NCBI GenBank assembly: GCA_963777775.1
Contig: CAVZRL010000008.1
Coordinates: forward strand, 86,781 to 150,780
Direction: 5' to 3'
Source: WHSW01 sp963777775
Lineage (GTDB): Bacteria; Actinomycetota; Thermoleophilia; Solirubrobacterales; 70-9
Length of the DNA: 64,000 nt
Under the pieces are notes generated by a model. That model was not told the DNA's origin, searched no databases, and worked only from the letters and a program-made list of their open reading frames with translations. Below are positions 32,385-39,253 of the stretch, piece by piece (positions within the stretch are counted from its first letter, which is position 1; each line of letters opens with the position of its first letter). The translations under genes were made by a program, and so were the position numbers.

Positions 32385-33243
32385 CGCCGGCCTCCTTGGT
32401 CTCGGCCTTGGCTTCGCCCTCCTGCGCGGCCGCCGCCGCGGCCGCCGCCTCCTCGGCCTCCTTGCGCGCCTTCTCCTCGGCCTCCTTGCGCGCCTTCTCC
32501 TCCGCCTCGAGGCGACGACGCTCCTCCTCCTCGGCGCGGCGCTTGGCCTCCGCCTCGCGGTAGGCGGTCGCCGCCTGCTCGATGCCCTCGCCGACGGTCG
32601 AGATCACCAGCTCGCAGGAGCGCATCGAGTCGTCGTTGCCGGGGATCGGGAACGAAACGTCAACCGGGTCGACGTTCGAGTCGACCAGCCCGAGGATCGG
32701 GATCTGCAGCCGCTCGCACTCGCGCACCGCGATCGCCTCGGTCTTCAGGTCGATGATCAGGGCCGCCTGCGGCAGGCGCTTCATGTCGCGCACACCGCCG
32801 AGGTTGTACTCGAGCTTCTCGAGCTCGGCCTCCATCGACATCCGCTCCTTGGTCGGCAGCAGGTCGAGCTGCCCGGCCTCCTTGAGCGAGTTGAGCTCGT
32901 GCAGCCGGTCGATCCGGGCGGAGATCGTTTGGAAGTTGGTCAACAGCCCGCCGAGCCAGCGCTGGTTGACGTACGGCATCACGCACCGCTCCGCCCACGA
33001 ACGGACCGAATCGCGGGCCTGCTTCTTGGTCCCGACGAACAGCACCGAGCCGCCCTTGCCTGCGATCTCGGCGGCGAACCGCCGGGCCTCGGCGAGCAGG
33101 TGCTCGGTCTGCAACAGGTCGATGATGTGGATCCCGTCGCGCTCGCCGTGGATGTAGCGGCGCATCCGCGGGTTCCAGCGCCGCGTCTGGTGGCCGAAGT
33201 GAAGGCCCGCCTGCAGCAGGTCCTTGAGTCCGGGCTCGGACAT
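32374..33243 (-). CDS. rpsB: 30S ribosomal protein S2 with charged C-terminal tail
   Basis: A 289-residue S2. The core (1-230) has Leu-Leu-Gln-Ala-Gly-Leu-His-Phe-Gly-His-Gln, Val-Asn-Gln-Arg-Trp-Leu-Gly-Gly-Leu-Leu-Thr-Asn, and Gly-Leu-Val-Asp-Ser-Asn-Val-Asp-Pro. About 60 further residues form an Ala/Glu/Lys/Arg helix with a repeated Lys-Ala-Arg-Lys-Glu-Ala-Glu-Glu unit that the usual S2 lacks. The ribosome site AAGGGAG is eight bases before ATG. A structured 140-bp leader precedes it. Confidence 0.97.
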   Translation of the reverse strand: MSEPGLKDLLQAGLHFGHQTRRWNPRMRRYIHGERDGIHIIDLLQTEHLLAEARRFAAEIAGKGGSVLFVGTKKQARDSVRSWAERCVMPYVNQRWLGGLLTNFQTISARIDRLHELNSLKEAGQLDLLPTKERMSMEAELEKLEYNLGGVRDMKRLPQAALIIDLKTEAIAVRECERLQIPILGLVDSNVDPVDVSFPIPGNDDSMRSCELVISTVGEGIEQAATAYREAEAKRRAEEEERRRLEAEEKARKEAEEKARKEAEEAAAAAAAAQEGEAKAETKEAGDGG

Positions 33244-33273
33244 CTGGGTGCTCCCTTTGGGTTTCGTGATGCT

Positions 33274-33337
33274 CCCTGGCCGCTCGCGGGAACCCGGCTT
33301 GATCTGCGCCGGGCAGGGCCCCGTCCGCCCGCCAGGG
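33274..33337 (-). promoter_or_regulatory. Candidate structured 5' leader of rpsB
   Basis: Two nested perfect pairings occur in the rpsB leader: an outer CCCTGGC/GCCAGGG (33274-33280 with 33331-33337) and an inner CCCGGC/GCCGGG (33293-33298 with 33308-33313). A -10-like TACACT (minus, 33360-33365) lies just upstream. This is consistent with an RNA element for S2 feedback, as S2 controls rpsB in other bacteria, but no known S2 leader consensus was matched. Confidence 0.4.
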
Positions 33338-33384
33338 GGTCGGTTACCGGTCGCCGGGAAGTGTAGACGCAGACACGTCCTCGC

Positions 33385-34056
33385 TTAGCCCCGCGCCCGC
33401 GTCAGCGCCTCAGCCAGGTCCGGCGGGAGCGCCGACTCGAACCCCAGCTCCTCGCCGCTGAACGGGTGGGCGAACCGCAGCCTGGCGCTGTGCAGGAACT
33501 GGCGCTCGAGCCCGTGGCGCCCGCGCTCCCCGTATCTGGGGTCGCCGCAGACCGGATGTCCGATCGCGGCGAAGTGGGCACGGATCTGGTGCGTGCGTCC
33601 GGTCTCGAGGCGGGCCTCGACCAGGGTGTCGGTCGGCAGCGCTTCGCGGACCGTGAAGTGGGTGCGCGCCTCGCGGGCCCCCCGGCCGCGCACGGCCTGC
33701 CTCTCGGGTCGTCGGTGATCGCGCCCCAGCGGCGCGTCGATCGTCCCCGAGCGCGACCGTGGCCGCCCCTCGATCAGGGCGAGGTACTCGCGCCCGACAT
33801 CGCGGCGCCGGATCGCCGCCGAGAGCCTCCGGTGAGCCTCGGGGTCGCGGGCGACCAGCATCAGCCCCGAGGTGTCGCGGTCGAGCCGGTGGACGATCCC
33901 GGGCCGCTCGGCCTCGCCGCCGCCGAGCAGGTCACCGAGCAGGTCGACCAGCGTCGACCCCTCGTGTCCCGGGGCGGAGTGGACGACCAGGCCCGGCGGC
34001 TTCTCGATCACCGCCAACCGCTCGTCGCGGTGGACGATCCGCGGCTCGTCGCTCAA
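33385..34056 (-). CDS. RluA-family pseudouridine synthase without S4 domain
   Basis: A 223-residue protein from TTG 34056, whose TTGA overlaps the lspA stop. The catalytic block His-Arg-Leu-Asp-Arg-Asp-Thr-Ser-Gly-Leu-Met (Asp near residue 57) is intact. The Glu-x-x-Leu-Glu-Thr-Gly-Arg-Thr-His-Gln-Ile-Arg motif follows. The N-terminal S4 RNA-binding domain of RluC/RluD (about 80 residues) is absent: coding begins directly at the synthase domain, as in RluA or TruC. The target uridine is unknown. The lspA-rluD order is common, which suggests RluD descent with loss of S4. Confidence 0.9.
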   Translation of the reverse strand: MSDEPRIVHRDERLAVIEKPPGLVVHSAPGHEGSTLVDLLGDLLGGGEAERPGIVHRLDRDTSGLMLVARDPEAHRRLSAAIRRRDVGREYLALIEGRPRSRSGTIDAPLGRDHRRPERQAVRGRGAREARTHFTVREALPTDTLVEARLETGRTHQIRAHFAAIGHPVCGDPRYGERGRHGLERQFLHSARLRFAHPFSGEELGFESALPPDLAEALTRARG

Positions 34057-34529
34057 GGCTCTACCGCCTGAGGCTGCCCCGGTGCCAGCGCTGCGAGCGC
34101 GATAACGACGACGCCGAAAGTGATCGAGACGTCGGCGAGGTTGAACGCCGGCCACAGCGGCGGATCGAGGAAGTCGGTGACGCCGCCCTCGCGCACCCTG
34201 TCGGCGAGGTTGCCGAGCGCCCCTCCGGTCAGCAGGCCGACGCCGAGCCACATCCATGGCCTGCCGGGATCGAAGGCGAACCAGGCGACGACCAAGGCCA
34301 GGGCGGCGGCGGTGATCGCGAGCACCAGCTCCGCGCTGCCCTCGCTGAGCAGCCCAAAGGCGATCCCACGGTTGGTCACCCGGGCGACGTCGAAGCCGAA
34401 TGCGACGTCCACGTGCTCGCCCGGTGCCAGGGTCGCCACGACCGCCCCCTTGGCCGCCTGGTCGGCGATCACGACCAGCCCGCAGACGCTCAGCATCCGC
34501 GCCCAGGCGCGGCCGGACCCGGCGCTCAC
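34053..34529 (-). CDS. lspA: Signal peptidase II (lipoprotein signal peptidase)
   Basis: A 158-residue four-helix membrane aspartic protease from GTG 34529 that removes the signal of diacylated prolipoproteins. The catalytic pair is Asp110 (Gly-Asn-Leu-Ala-Asp-Arg) and Asp133 (Phe-Asn-Leu-Ala-Asp), with the Thr-Asn-x-Gly-x-Ala-Phe-Gly motif near 52-59. It would process the lipoproteins predicted here (residues with lipoboxes at 1.6, 56.3 and 56.9 kb). It overlaps yggT by 4 bp and the RluA-like gene by 4 bp. Confidence 0.94.
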   Translation of the reverse strand: MSAGSGRAWARMLSVCGLVVIADQAAKGAVVATLAPGEHVDVAFGFDVARVTNRGIAFGLLSEGSAELVLAITAAALALVVAWFAFDPGRPWMWLGVGLLTGGALGNLADRVREGGVTDFLDPPLWPAFNLADVSITFGVVVIALAALAPGQPQAVEP

Positions 34530-34825
34530 CCGCGGATCAGATCGACGGCGACCCCGCCGAGGATCGAGAGCACGAGGATCGCGACGATCGGGCTGATGTC
34601 GAGCGGCCCGAGTCGCGGGATAAACCGGCGGAACAGGTTCAGGAACGGGTTCGTGCTCTCCTCGATGAATCCGACCACCGTGCGCAGCGCCGTGTTGTAG
34701 GGCAACGGGCGGAACTGCTGGACCCAGGACAGCACCACGTTGGCGATGATCAGCACCGTGTAGACGAGCAACAGCGCCGCCACGTAGTCGGCGACGTTGC
34801 CCCGGCTGAGCGCGAGCACGCTCAA
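34526..34825 (-). CDS. YggT-family membrane protein
   Basis: A 99-residue protein with two hydrophobic helices (about 10-33 and 73-97) around a polar loop containing Gly-Phe-Ile-Glu-Glu-Ser-Thr-Asn-Pro-Phe-Leu-Asn, the family core, then Arg-Phe-Ile-Pro. It corresponds to YlmG of the division cluster. YlmG members influence nucleoid or envelope organisation, though the mechanism is unsettled. It lies between proC and lspA with 4-bp overlaps on both sides. In many actinobacteria divIVA follows yggT; here it is absent. Confidence 0.9.
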   Translation of the reverse strand: MSVLALSRGNVADYVAALLLVYTVLIIANVVLSWVQQFRPLPYNTALRTVVGFIEESTNPFLNLFRRFIPRLGPLDISPIVAILVLSILGGVAVDLIRG

Positions 34826-35592
34826 CCGCGCATCCGCTCGAGCGAGGCAGCGACGGCGGCGCGAAACGAGTCGGCCACCCCGCGATCGGCAAGCGCGCCC
34901 AGACCCGCCTCCGTGCTGCCTCCCGGCGAGGCCACCGCTGCGCGGACGGTGATCGGGTCGTACCGGCGCAGCAGCTCGACCGTGCCGTCGAAGGCCTCCA
35001 CCACAAGCTCGCCCGCCTGCTCGGGGTCGATTCCCGCCTCCGCCCCGGCCTCGGCAAGCGCCTGGACGACGAGCGCGAGGTAGGCGGGCGTGCAGGCCAT
35101 GATCGCGGTCGCGGCGTCGATCAGGTCGTCGGGGAGCTCGACCAGGTGGCCGAGCTCGTTGAAGAGCTCTAGCAGACGGGTCCCCGTTACGCCCTTGCCG
35201 TGCTCGAGCGGTGCATGGCAGATCACCCCGCGGCGGACCTCAACCGCGACCGTCGGCATCAGCCTCACGACCGTCGCCCCGGCGAACAGCTCCCGCAGCC
35301 GGGCAAGCGGCGTCGCGCCGAGCACCGAGACGATCGCGTCGGCGTCGTCGGCGAGCCGTTCGGCGGCGACCTCGAGCGCAGCCGGCTTGACCGCGAGCAC
35401 GACGGCGTCGGACTGCCGCGCGAGCTCGGCCAGGGACTCGACCGCCTGGCCGCCGGTGCGCTCCGCAAGCTCCCTGGCCCGGCCCGAGCCCGCGTCGCAG
35501 AACAGCATCCGCTCCGGGCCGCCGGGCCCTGCGGCCCAGCCGCGCGCGATCGCGGCGGCGATGGTCCCCGCGCCTGCGAAGCCGATCCTCAT
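34822..35592 (-). CDS. proC: Pyrroline-5-carboxylate reductase
   Basis: A 256-residue NAD(P)H enzyme for the last step of proline synthesis. From ATG 35592 it opens with the Rossmann Gly-Phe-Ala-Gly-Ala-Gly-Thr-Ile; a GTG further upstream (35631) would add 13 residues before the first strand. The conserved Ala-Val-Lys-Pro segment is near 80, and the C-terminal Ala-Ser-Pro-Gly-Gly-Ser-Thr-Glu-Ala-Gly motif is intact. proC is a usual member of the sepF-yggT neighbourhood. Confidence 0.93.
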   Translation of the reverse strand: MRIGFAGAGTIAAAIARGWAAGPGGPERMLFCDAGSGRARELAERTGGQAVESLAELARQSDAVVLAVKPAALEVAAERLADDADAIVSVLGATPLARLRELFAGATVVRLMPTVAVEVRRGVICHAPLEHGKGVTGTRLLELFNELGHLVELPDDLIDAATAIMACTPAYLALVVQALAEAGAEAGIDPEQAGELVVEAFDGTVELLRRYDPITVRAAVASPGGSTEAGLGALADRGVADSFRAAVAASLERMRG

Positions 35593-35660
35593 CCCGGGCA
35601 GCCTAGACCGATCGAGACCAGTGATATCCACACGGCCCCGCGCCCGGGCGGCCGCCCGGG

Positions 35661-36200
35661 CTAGGACTGGTTGAAGAAGCCCTTCTCGACCAGCCGCGCC
35701 TTCTCCTCGGCCGAGACCTCGACGTTGTGCGGGGTGAGGAGGAAGGTCTTCTCGGCGATCTTCTGCATCCCGCCGTCGAGCGCGTAGGTGAGCCCGGAGG
35801 CGAAGTCGATCAGGCGCTTGGCCAGCTCGCCCTCGGTCGTCTGCAGATTGAGGATCACCGGGACCGAGTACTTGAACCGGTCGGCGACCTCCTGCGCGTC
35901 GTTGAAGCTCGTCGGCGTCACCAGGTGGACCTGGACGTCGGCACCGCCGTTGCCGACCGGGGTCAGCACCCGCGACCGGCTCGGCGGCAGGTCGTCGGCG
36001 AAGATGTCGTCGATGTCGTCACGGCTCCGGCGCCGTTCCGAGAGCCGGCTCACGTTCGCCGAGCCGCGTGGAGCCGCACCCTCGTAGACCTGGCCGTGCG
36101 GGGCGGTGTCGGGCTCGTAGATGTCGTGCTCACGGTAATCGGGATCCTCGGCGAGCCCGAAGTAGACGAGCGCACGATGCCAGGTGTCGCGAAGTGCCAT
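35661..36200 (-). CDS. sepF: Cell division protein SepF
   Basis: A 179-residue protein from ATG 36200. An N-terminal amphipathic membrane helix (Leu-Arg-Asp-Thr-Trp-His-Arg-Ala-Leu-Val-Tyr-Phe-Gly-Leu) is followed by a disordered acidic/Arg linker. The C-terminal SepF domain (about 85-170) has Phe-Asn-Asp-Ala-Gln-Glu-Val-Ala-Asp, Val-Ile-Leu-Asn-Leu-Gln and Ile-Asp-Phe-Ala-Ser-Gly-Leu. SepF tethers FtsZ to the membrane. No ftsA is seen in the window. It has its own candidate promoter just upstream. Confidence 0.96.
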   Translation of the reverse strand: MALRDTWHRALVYFGLAEDPDYREHDIYEPDTAPHGQVYEGAAPRGSANVSRLSERRRSRDDIDDIFADDLPPSRSRVLTPVGNGGADVQVHLVTPTSFNDAQEVADRFKYSVPVILNLQTTEGELAKRLIDFASGLTYALDGGMQKIAEKTFLLTPHNVEVSAEEKARLVEKGFFNQS

Positions 36201-36244
36201 AACGCTGCGGCTTTCGCCCCCGATGGGGGTATTCCTGCGACCCA

Positions 36245-36273
36245 ATTATGCCTGGGAACGGCCCTGCGTCCAA
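36245..36273 (-). promoter_or_regulatory. Candidate sigma-70-type promoter of sepF
   Basis: On the minus strand, TTGGAC (36268-36273) and CATAAT (36245-36250) are separated by exactly 17 bases in the 78-bp gap before sepF. CATAAT is one base off consensus and stands out in GC-rich DNA. A 5-bp C/G hairpin (36217-36229) lies in the leader. Confidence 0.5.
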
Positions 36274-36278
36274 GTCGC

Positions 36279-36908
36279 TCAGCGGTACAGCGACGTGCCG
36301 AGCCGGATCAGCGTCGCCCCCTCCTCGACCGCGACCTCCCAGTCCTGGCTCGTCCCCATCGAAAGCCGCTTCAAACCATGCTCGGCGGCAAGCCCGGCGA
36401 GGCGCGCGAAGTGCGGTCGAGACGCCTCGGGGTCATCCGTGAACGGCGGCATCCCCATCAGGCCCCCGACCGCGACCGGGCAGCGGGCGATGAACTCGCC
36501 CAGCCGCTCCGGCTCGACGCCGCCCTTGCTCTGCTCGCCGAGGTTGACCTCGACCAGCACCTCGGTTGCGGGGCTCGCGTGACGGGCGAGCTGCTCGAGC
36601 ACCGAATCCGTCGCGACCGAGTGGATCAGCCGCACCAGCGGCAGAATCCGCTTCACCTTGCGGCTCTGAAGGTTGCCGATGAAGTCCCAGGTGAACTGCG
36701 ACCCGTGCACCGCCTGCTTTCGCTCGAGGTCCTGGAGACGGTTCTCGCCGACCAGCTCGACCCCGGCCGCGGCGAGCTTGGGCAGCTCATCGTCCTCGAC
36801 GTACTTGGTCGCCGCCAGGATCTCGACCTGCGGGCCGCAGCGCTCCCGGACCCGCTCGAGGTTGGCCCGGACGCGAGCCGCGTCGATGCCGCGGATCGGC
36901 TCAGGCAT
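36279..36908 (-). CDS. YggS-family PLP homeostasis protein
   Basis: A 209-residue fold-type III PLP protein. Lys35 in Leu-Ala-Ala-Thr-Lys is the PLP lysine. Gly-Glu-Asn-Arg-Leu-Gln, His-x-x-Gly-like Asp-Phe-Ile-Gly-Asn-Leu-Gln-Ser-Arg-Lys and Ser-Met-Gly-Thr-Ser-x-Asp-Trp-Glu-Val-Ala match the family. It buffers free PLP and is encoded in the sepF neighbourhood in most Gram-positives (ylmE). It overlaps pgeF by 8 bp. Confidence 0.94.
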   Translation of the reverse strand: MPEPIRGIDAARVRANLERVRERCGPQVEILAATKYVEDDELPKLAAAGVELVGENRLQDLERKQAVHGSQFTWDFIGNLQSRKVKRILPLVRLIHSVATDSVLEQLARHASPATEVLVEVNLGEQSKGGVEPERLGEFIARCPVAVGGLMGMPPFTDDPEASRPHFARLAGLAAEHGLKRLSMGTSQDWEVAVEEGATLIRLGTSLYR

Positions 36909-37650
36909 CGGCCCAGATCAGGCCGGCCTGGCGACCGGTGCGAGCGCCGTCACGGCGATGGGAGAAGAACATCTCCGGCTCGCAGCTCGTGCATAGAGCC
37001 GCCGACTCGACCCGCTGCACTCCGGCCCGCCCGAGCAAACGCCGCGCGACCTCGGGCAAGTCGAGCATCGGCCCGGCCGCGATCCCGTCCCCGAGCGGTG
37101 CGAAGGCGTCGCGCACCTGATCGCCCACCTCGTAGCAGCAGGGCCCGATCCCGGGCCCGATCGCTGCCGAGGCCGCCGCCACCGCGCTGACGCCGCGCTC
37201 GACGATCCCGGCGGCGAGCCCGCGCCAGCCGCAATGCAGCATCGCCACCCCGTCCGCACCGATGAGCGCAATCGGCAGGCAATCGGCGACGAGCACGGCC
37301 GGGGTCAGGTTCGCTGCCACGGTCGCCTGTCCGTCCGAGGGTGGCGCGGCGTCGGCGTCGGCGTCGGATGCCGTCCAGGGATTCGGGCGGGGCGAGGCAT
37401 CGCGTCGCAGCACCTTGGCCTCGTGGACCTGGGCGCCGATCAGCACCCCGGCCGGATCGCGGCCCACCGCCTCGGCGAGCGCGGCGCGGTTCGCCGTCAC
37501 CGCAGCCGGCCGATCCCCAGTCCGCAGGCCGAGGTTGAGGGTCGCGAACGGGCCGCTGCTGGTGCCGCCGACCCGGGAGGAGAAGGCGGCCGTCGCGCCG
37601 GGCAACTCGGCCGCCAGCCAGCGAACGCCGTTTCGTTCCCACCACTGCAC
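36901..37650 (-). CDS. pgeF: PgeF-type multicopper-fold peptidoglycan-editing protein (DUF152)
   Basis: A 249-residue protein starting at GTG. The family metal site is shown by Gly-Ala-Gln-Val-His near 81, Ala-Asp-Cys-Leu-Pro-Ile near 123 and His-Cys-Gly-Trp-Arg-Gly near 139, with a late Gly-Pro-Cys-Cys-Tyr-Glu-Val motif. In E. coli PgeF (YfiH) removes non-canonical residues from wall precursors; others in the family were described as phenol oxidases or purine-nucleoside enzymes. It is the ylmD position of the division cluster. Confidence 0.92.
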   Translation of the reverse strand: MQWWERNGVRWLAAELPGATAAFSSRVGGTSSGPFATLNLGLRTGDRPAAVTANRAALAEAVGRDPAGVLIGAQVHEAKVLRRDASPRPNPWTASDADADAAPPSDGQATVAANLTPAVLVADCLPIALIGADGVAMLHCGWRGLAAGIVERGVSAVAAASAAIGPGIGPCCYEVGDQVRDAFAPLGDGIAAGPMLDLPEVARRLLGRAGVQRVESAALCTSCEPEMFFSHRRDGARTGRQAGLIWADA

Positions 37651-37672
37651 CAGGCAATCATTACGGTCGCAG

Positions 37673-38068
37673 ATGAGCGCCCCGCCGAGACCATCTCGGG
37701 CCGTTGTCCTCTATGACCGCGACTGCGGCTTCTGCGTCTGGAGTCTCGACAAGGTCCTCGCCTGGGACCGGGACGGGATCCTGCGCCCGGTCGCGATCCA
37801 GAGTCCTGACGGCGCCGAGCTGCTCGCGGCGATTCCGGAGCCCGAACGGCTTCGCTCCTGGCATCTGGCGCTTCCCTCGGGCGAGCTGCGATCGGCCGGC
37901 GCGGCGGCCGCGCCACTGGTGGCGATGCTCCCCGGCGGCCGGCCGCTCGCGTTCCTGCTGCGACGCTTCCCGCGGGCCACCGACCGCTGCTATCGCTACG
38001 TCGCCGATCACCGCAGCCGCTTCGCCAGCTTGGTCGGGGCGAGCTCGAGCTCCCGGCTGCGGCGATAG
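37673..38068 (+). CDS. DCC-family (DUF393) thiol oxidoreductase-like protein
   Basis: A 131-residue protein from ATG 37673. The signature Tyr-Asp-Arg-Asp-Cys-Gly-Phe-Cys-Val-Trp lies near residue 14, so a Cys-x-x-Cys pair is present; the DCC Asp-x-x-Cys-x-x-Cys layout is complete. A helical Arg-rich C-terminus follows. Function beyond a thioredoxin-like thiol pair is unproved. It is divergent from pgeF across only 22 bp, and the codons opposite pgeF are not part of it. Confidence 0.85.
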   Translation: MSAPPRPSRAVVLYDRDCGFCVWSLDKVLAWDRDGILRPVAIQSPDGAELLAAIPEPERLRSWHLALPSGELRSAGAAAAPLVAMLPGGRPLAFLLRRFPRATDRCYRYVADHRSRFASLVGASSSSRLRR

Positions 38069-38076
38069 CGCCGATC

Positions 38077-39207
38077 TCAGCCGTCCCGGCCGGCCGCATC
38101 CAGGGCGACTGACAGCTCCTCGTCACGCCCGTGCGCGCGCCCGTCGAGCTTCGCGCGCAGCGCCGCCGCGAGCCCCCGGCCGACGGCCTCCCCCTCCGGC
38201 ACCCCGGCGGCGAGCAGGTCGTCACCGCCGATCTCGAGCTCGACCTGGCGCCACTCTCCGACCAGGCGATCGATCCAGCCGGCGCCGAGGGCGCGAGCGA
38301 GCGCCAACTCCGCGAGCGAGCAACCGCGCGTTGCCTCGAGCGCCGCCGAAGGCGAATTCGGAGCCGGGCCGAGCAGTTCGCGCGCCCGCGCGACGGTGCC
38401 GGCGTCGAGCGCCGCGAGGATCGTTTCGGGCGCGGTCGCGATGCCCGCCCACGGCGGGACGGCGACCAGTCGGCCAACCGCGTCGATCAGCTCTCCCACC
38501 CCGTCACCGAGCGCCAACAGGCCCCACTCGGCAAGCAGCTCGAAGCCCAGCCGCGCCTCCGCCTCGGCGGCCAGCTTGCCCAGCTCGGCGTCGACCCGGT
38601 CCGCTGACACGGTGAGCAGGTCGGCGGAGCGGATCTGCTCCAGGGTCGAGGGCTCGACCTCGAGGCAGAGCCGGGCCGCGTAGCGCGCCGCCCGCAGCGC
38701 CCGGGTCGGGTCATCGGCCAGCGAGCCCGGATAGAGCGCGCGCAGGACCCCGCTGCCGAGGTCGGCGACCCCGGCCTGTGGGTCGATCGGGGTGCCGGGC
38801 TCGTCGACGGCGACCGCGATCGCGTTGATGCTGAAGTCGCGGCGGGCGAGGTCCTGCGCCAGATCCGCCGGCCGAACCTCCGGCAGCGCGCCGGGGTGCG
38901 GGTAGGACTCGGCGCGGGCGCGGGCGACGTCGATCTCGAGCCCGTCGCGACGGACGGTCGCGGTGGCGAAGCGCTCGTAACTGCGCAGATCGCTGCCAAG
39001 CGCCCCGGCGAGCGCGAGCGGATCGCCCTCGACGACGAGGTCGAGATCGGCGCGCGCCGCACCCAGCAGGGCGTCGCGCACGGCCCCGCCGACCAGGTAA
39101 ACGGGGGCGCCGCCGGCCGGCGCGGCCGAGCGCACCGCCTCGAATCCGGGCAAAGCGGCGATCCGGCCGCCGAGGCCGTCAAGGTCGATCTTCCGTCGTG
39201 CTGCCAT
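38077..39207 (-). CDS. CCA-adding enzyme / poly(A) polymerase-type nucleotidyltransferase
   Basis: A 376-residue class II nucleotidyltransferase. The head motif Val-Gly-Gly-Ala-Val-Arg-Asp-Ala-Leu-Leu-Gly (near 38) and Asp-Leu-Asp-Leu-Val-Val (near 54) give the metal carboxylates. Arg-Arg-Asp-Phe-Ser-Ile-Asn-Ala-Ile-Ala follows near 123, then Asp-Pro-Thr-Arg-Ala-Leu-Arg. No HD domain is obvious at the C-terminus. It probably adds or repairs the tRNA 3' CCA. Whether it is a full CCA or A-only enzyme cannot be told by eye. Confidence 0.9.
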   Translation of the reverse strand: MAARRKIDLDGLGGRIAALPGFEAVRSAAPAGGAPVYLVGGAVRDALLGAARADLDLVVEGDPLALAGALGSDLRSYERFATATVRRDGLEIDVARARAESYPHPGALPEVRPADLAQDLARRDFSINAIAVAVDEPGTPIDPQAGVADLGSGVLRALYPGSLADDPTRALRAARYAARLCLEVEPSTLEQIRSADLLTVSADRVDAELGKLAAEAEARLGFELLAEWGLLALGDGVGELIDAVGRLVAVPPWAGIATAPETILAALDAGTVARARELLGPAPNSPSAALEATRGCSLAELALARALGAGWIDRLVGEWRQVELEIGGDDLLAAGVPEGEAVGRGLAAALRAKLDGRAHGRDEELSVALDAAGRDG

Positions 39208-39253
39208 TTAGCTTTGGCGAAGGGTCCCTTCCCTACCATGACGGGCTTCGCGG

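Noticed and set aside
34631..34660. GAAC...GTTC-like words inside yggT as SOS boxes
   Set aside because: Spacer is two bases rather than four, and it lies within coding sequence.
34530..35057. N-terminal extension of lspA
   Set aside because: Shadow of yggT and proC; normal LspA length is reached from GTG 34529.
39208..39253. AAGGG-T-CCCTT palindrome before the PQQ gene as an operator
   Set aside because: Short and without a second copy; could be chance.
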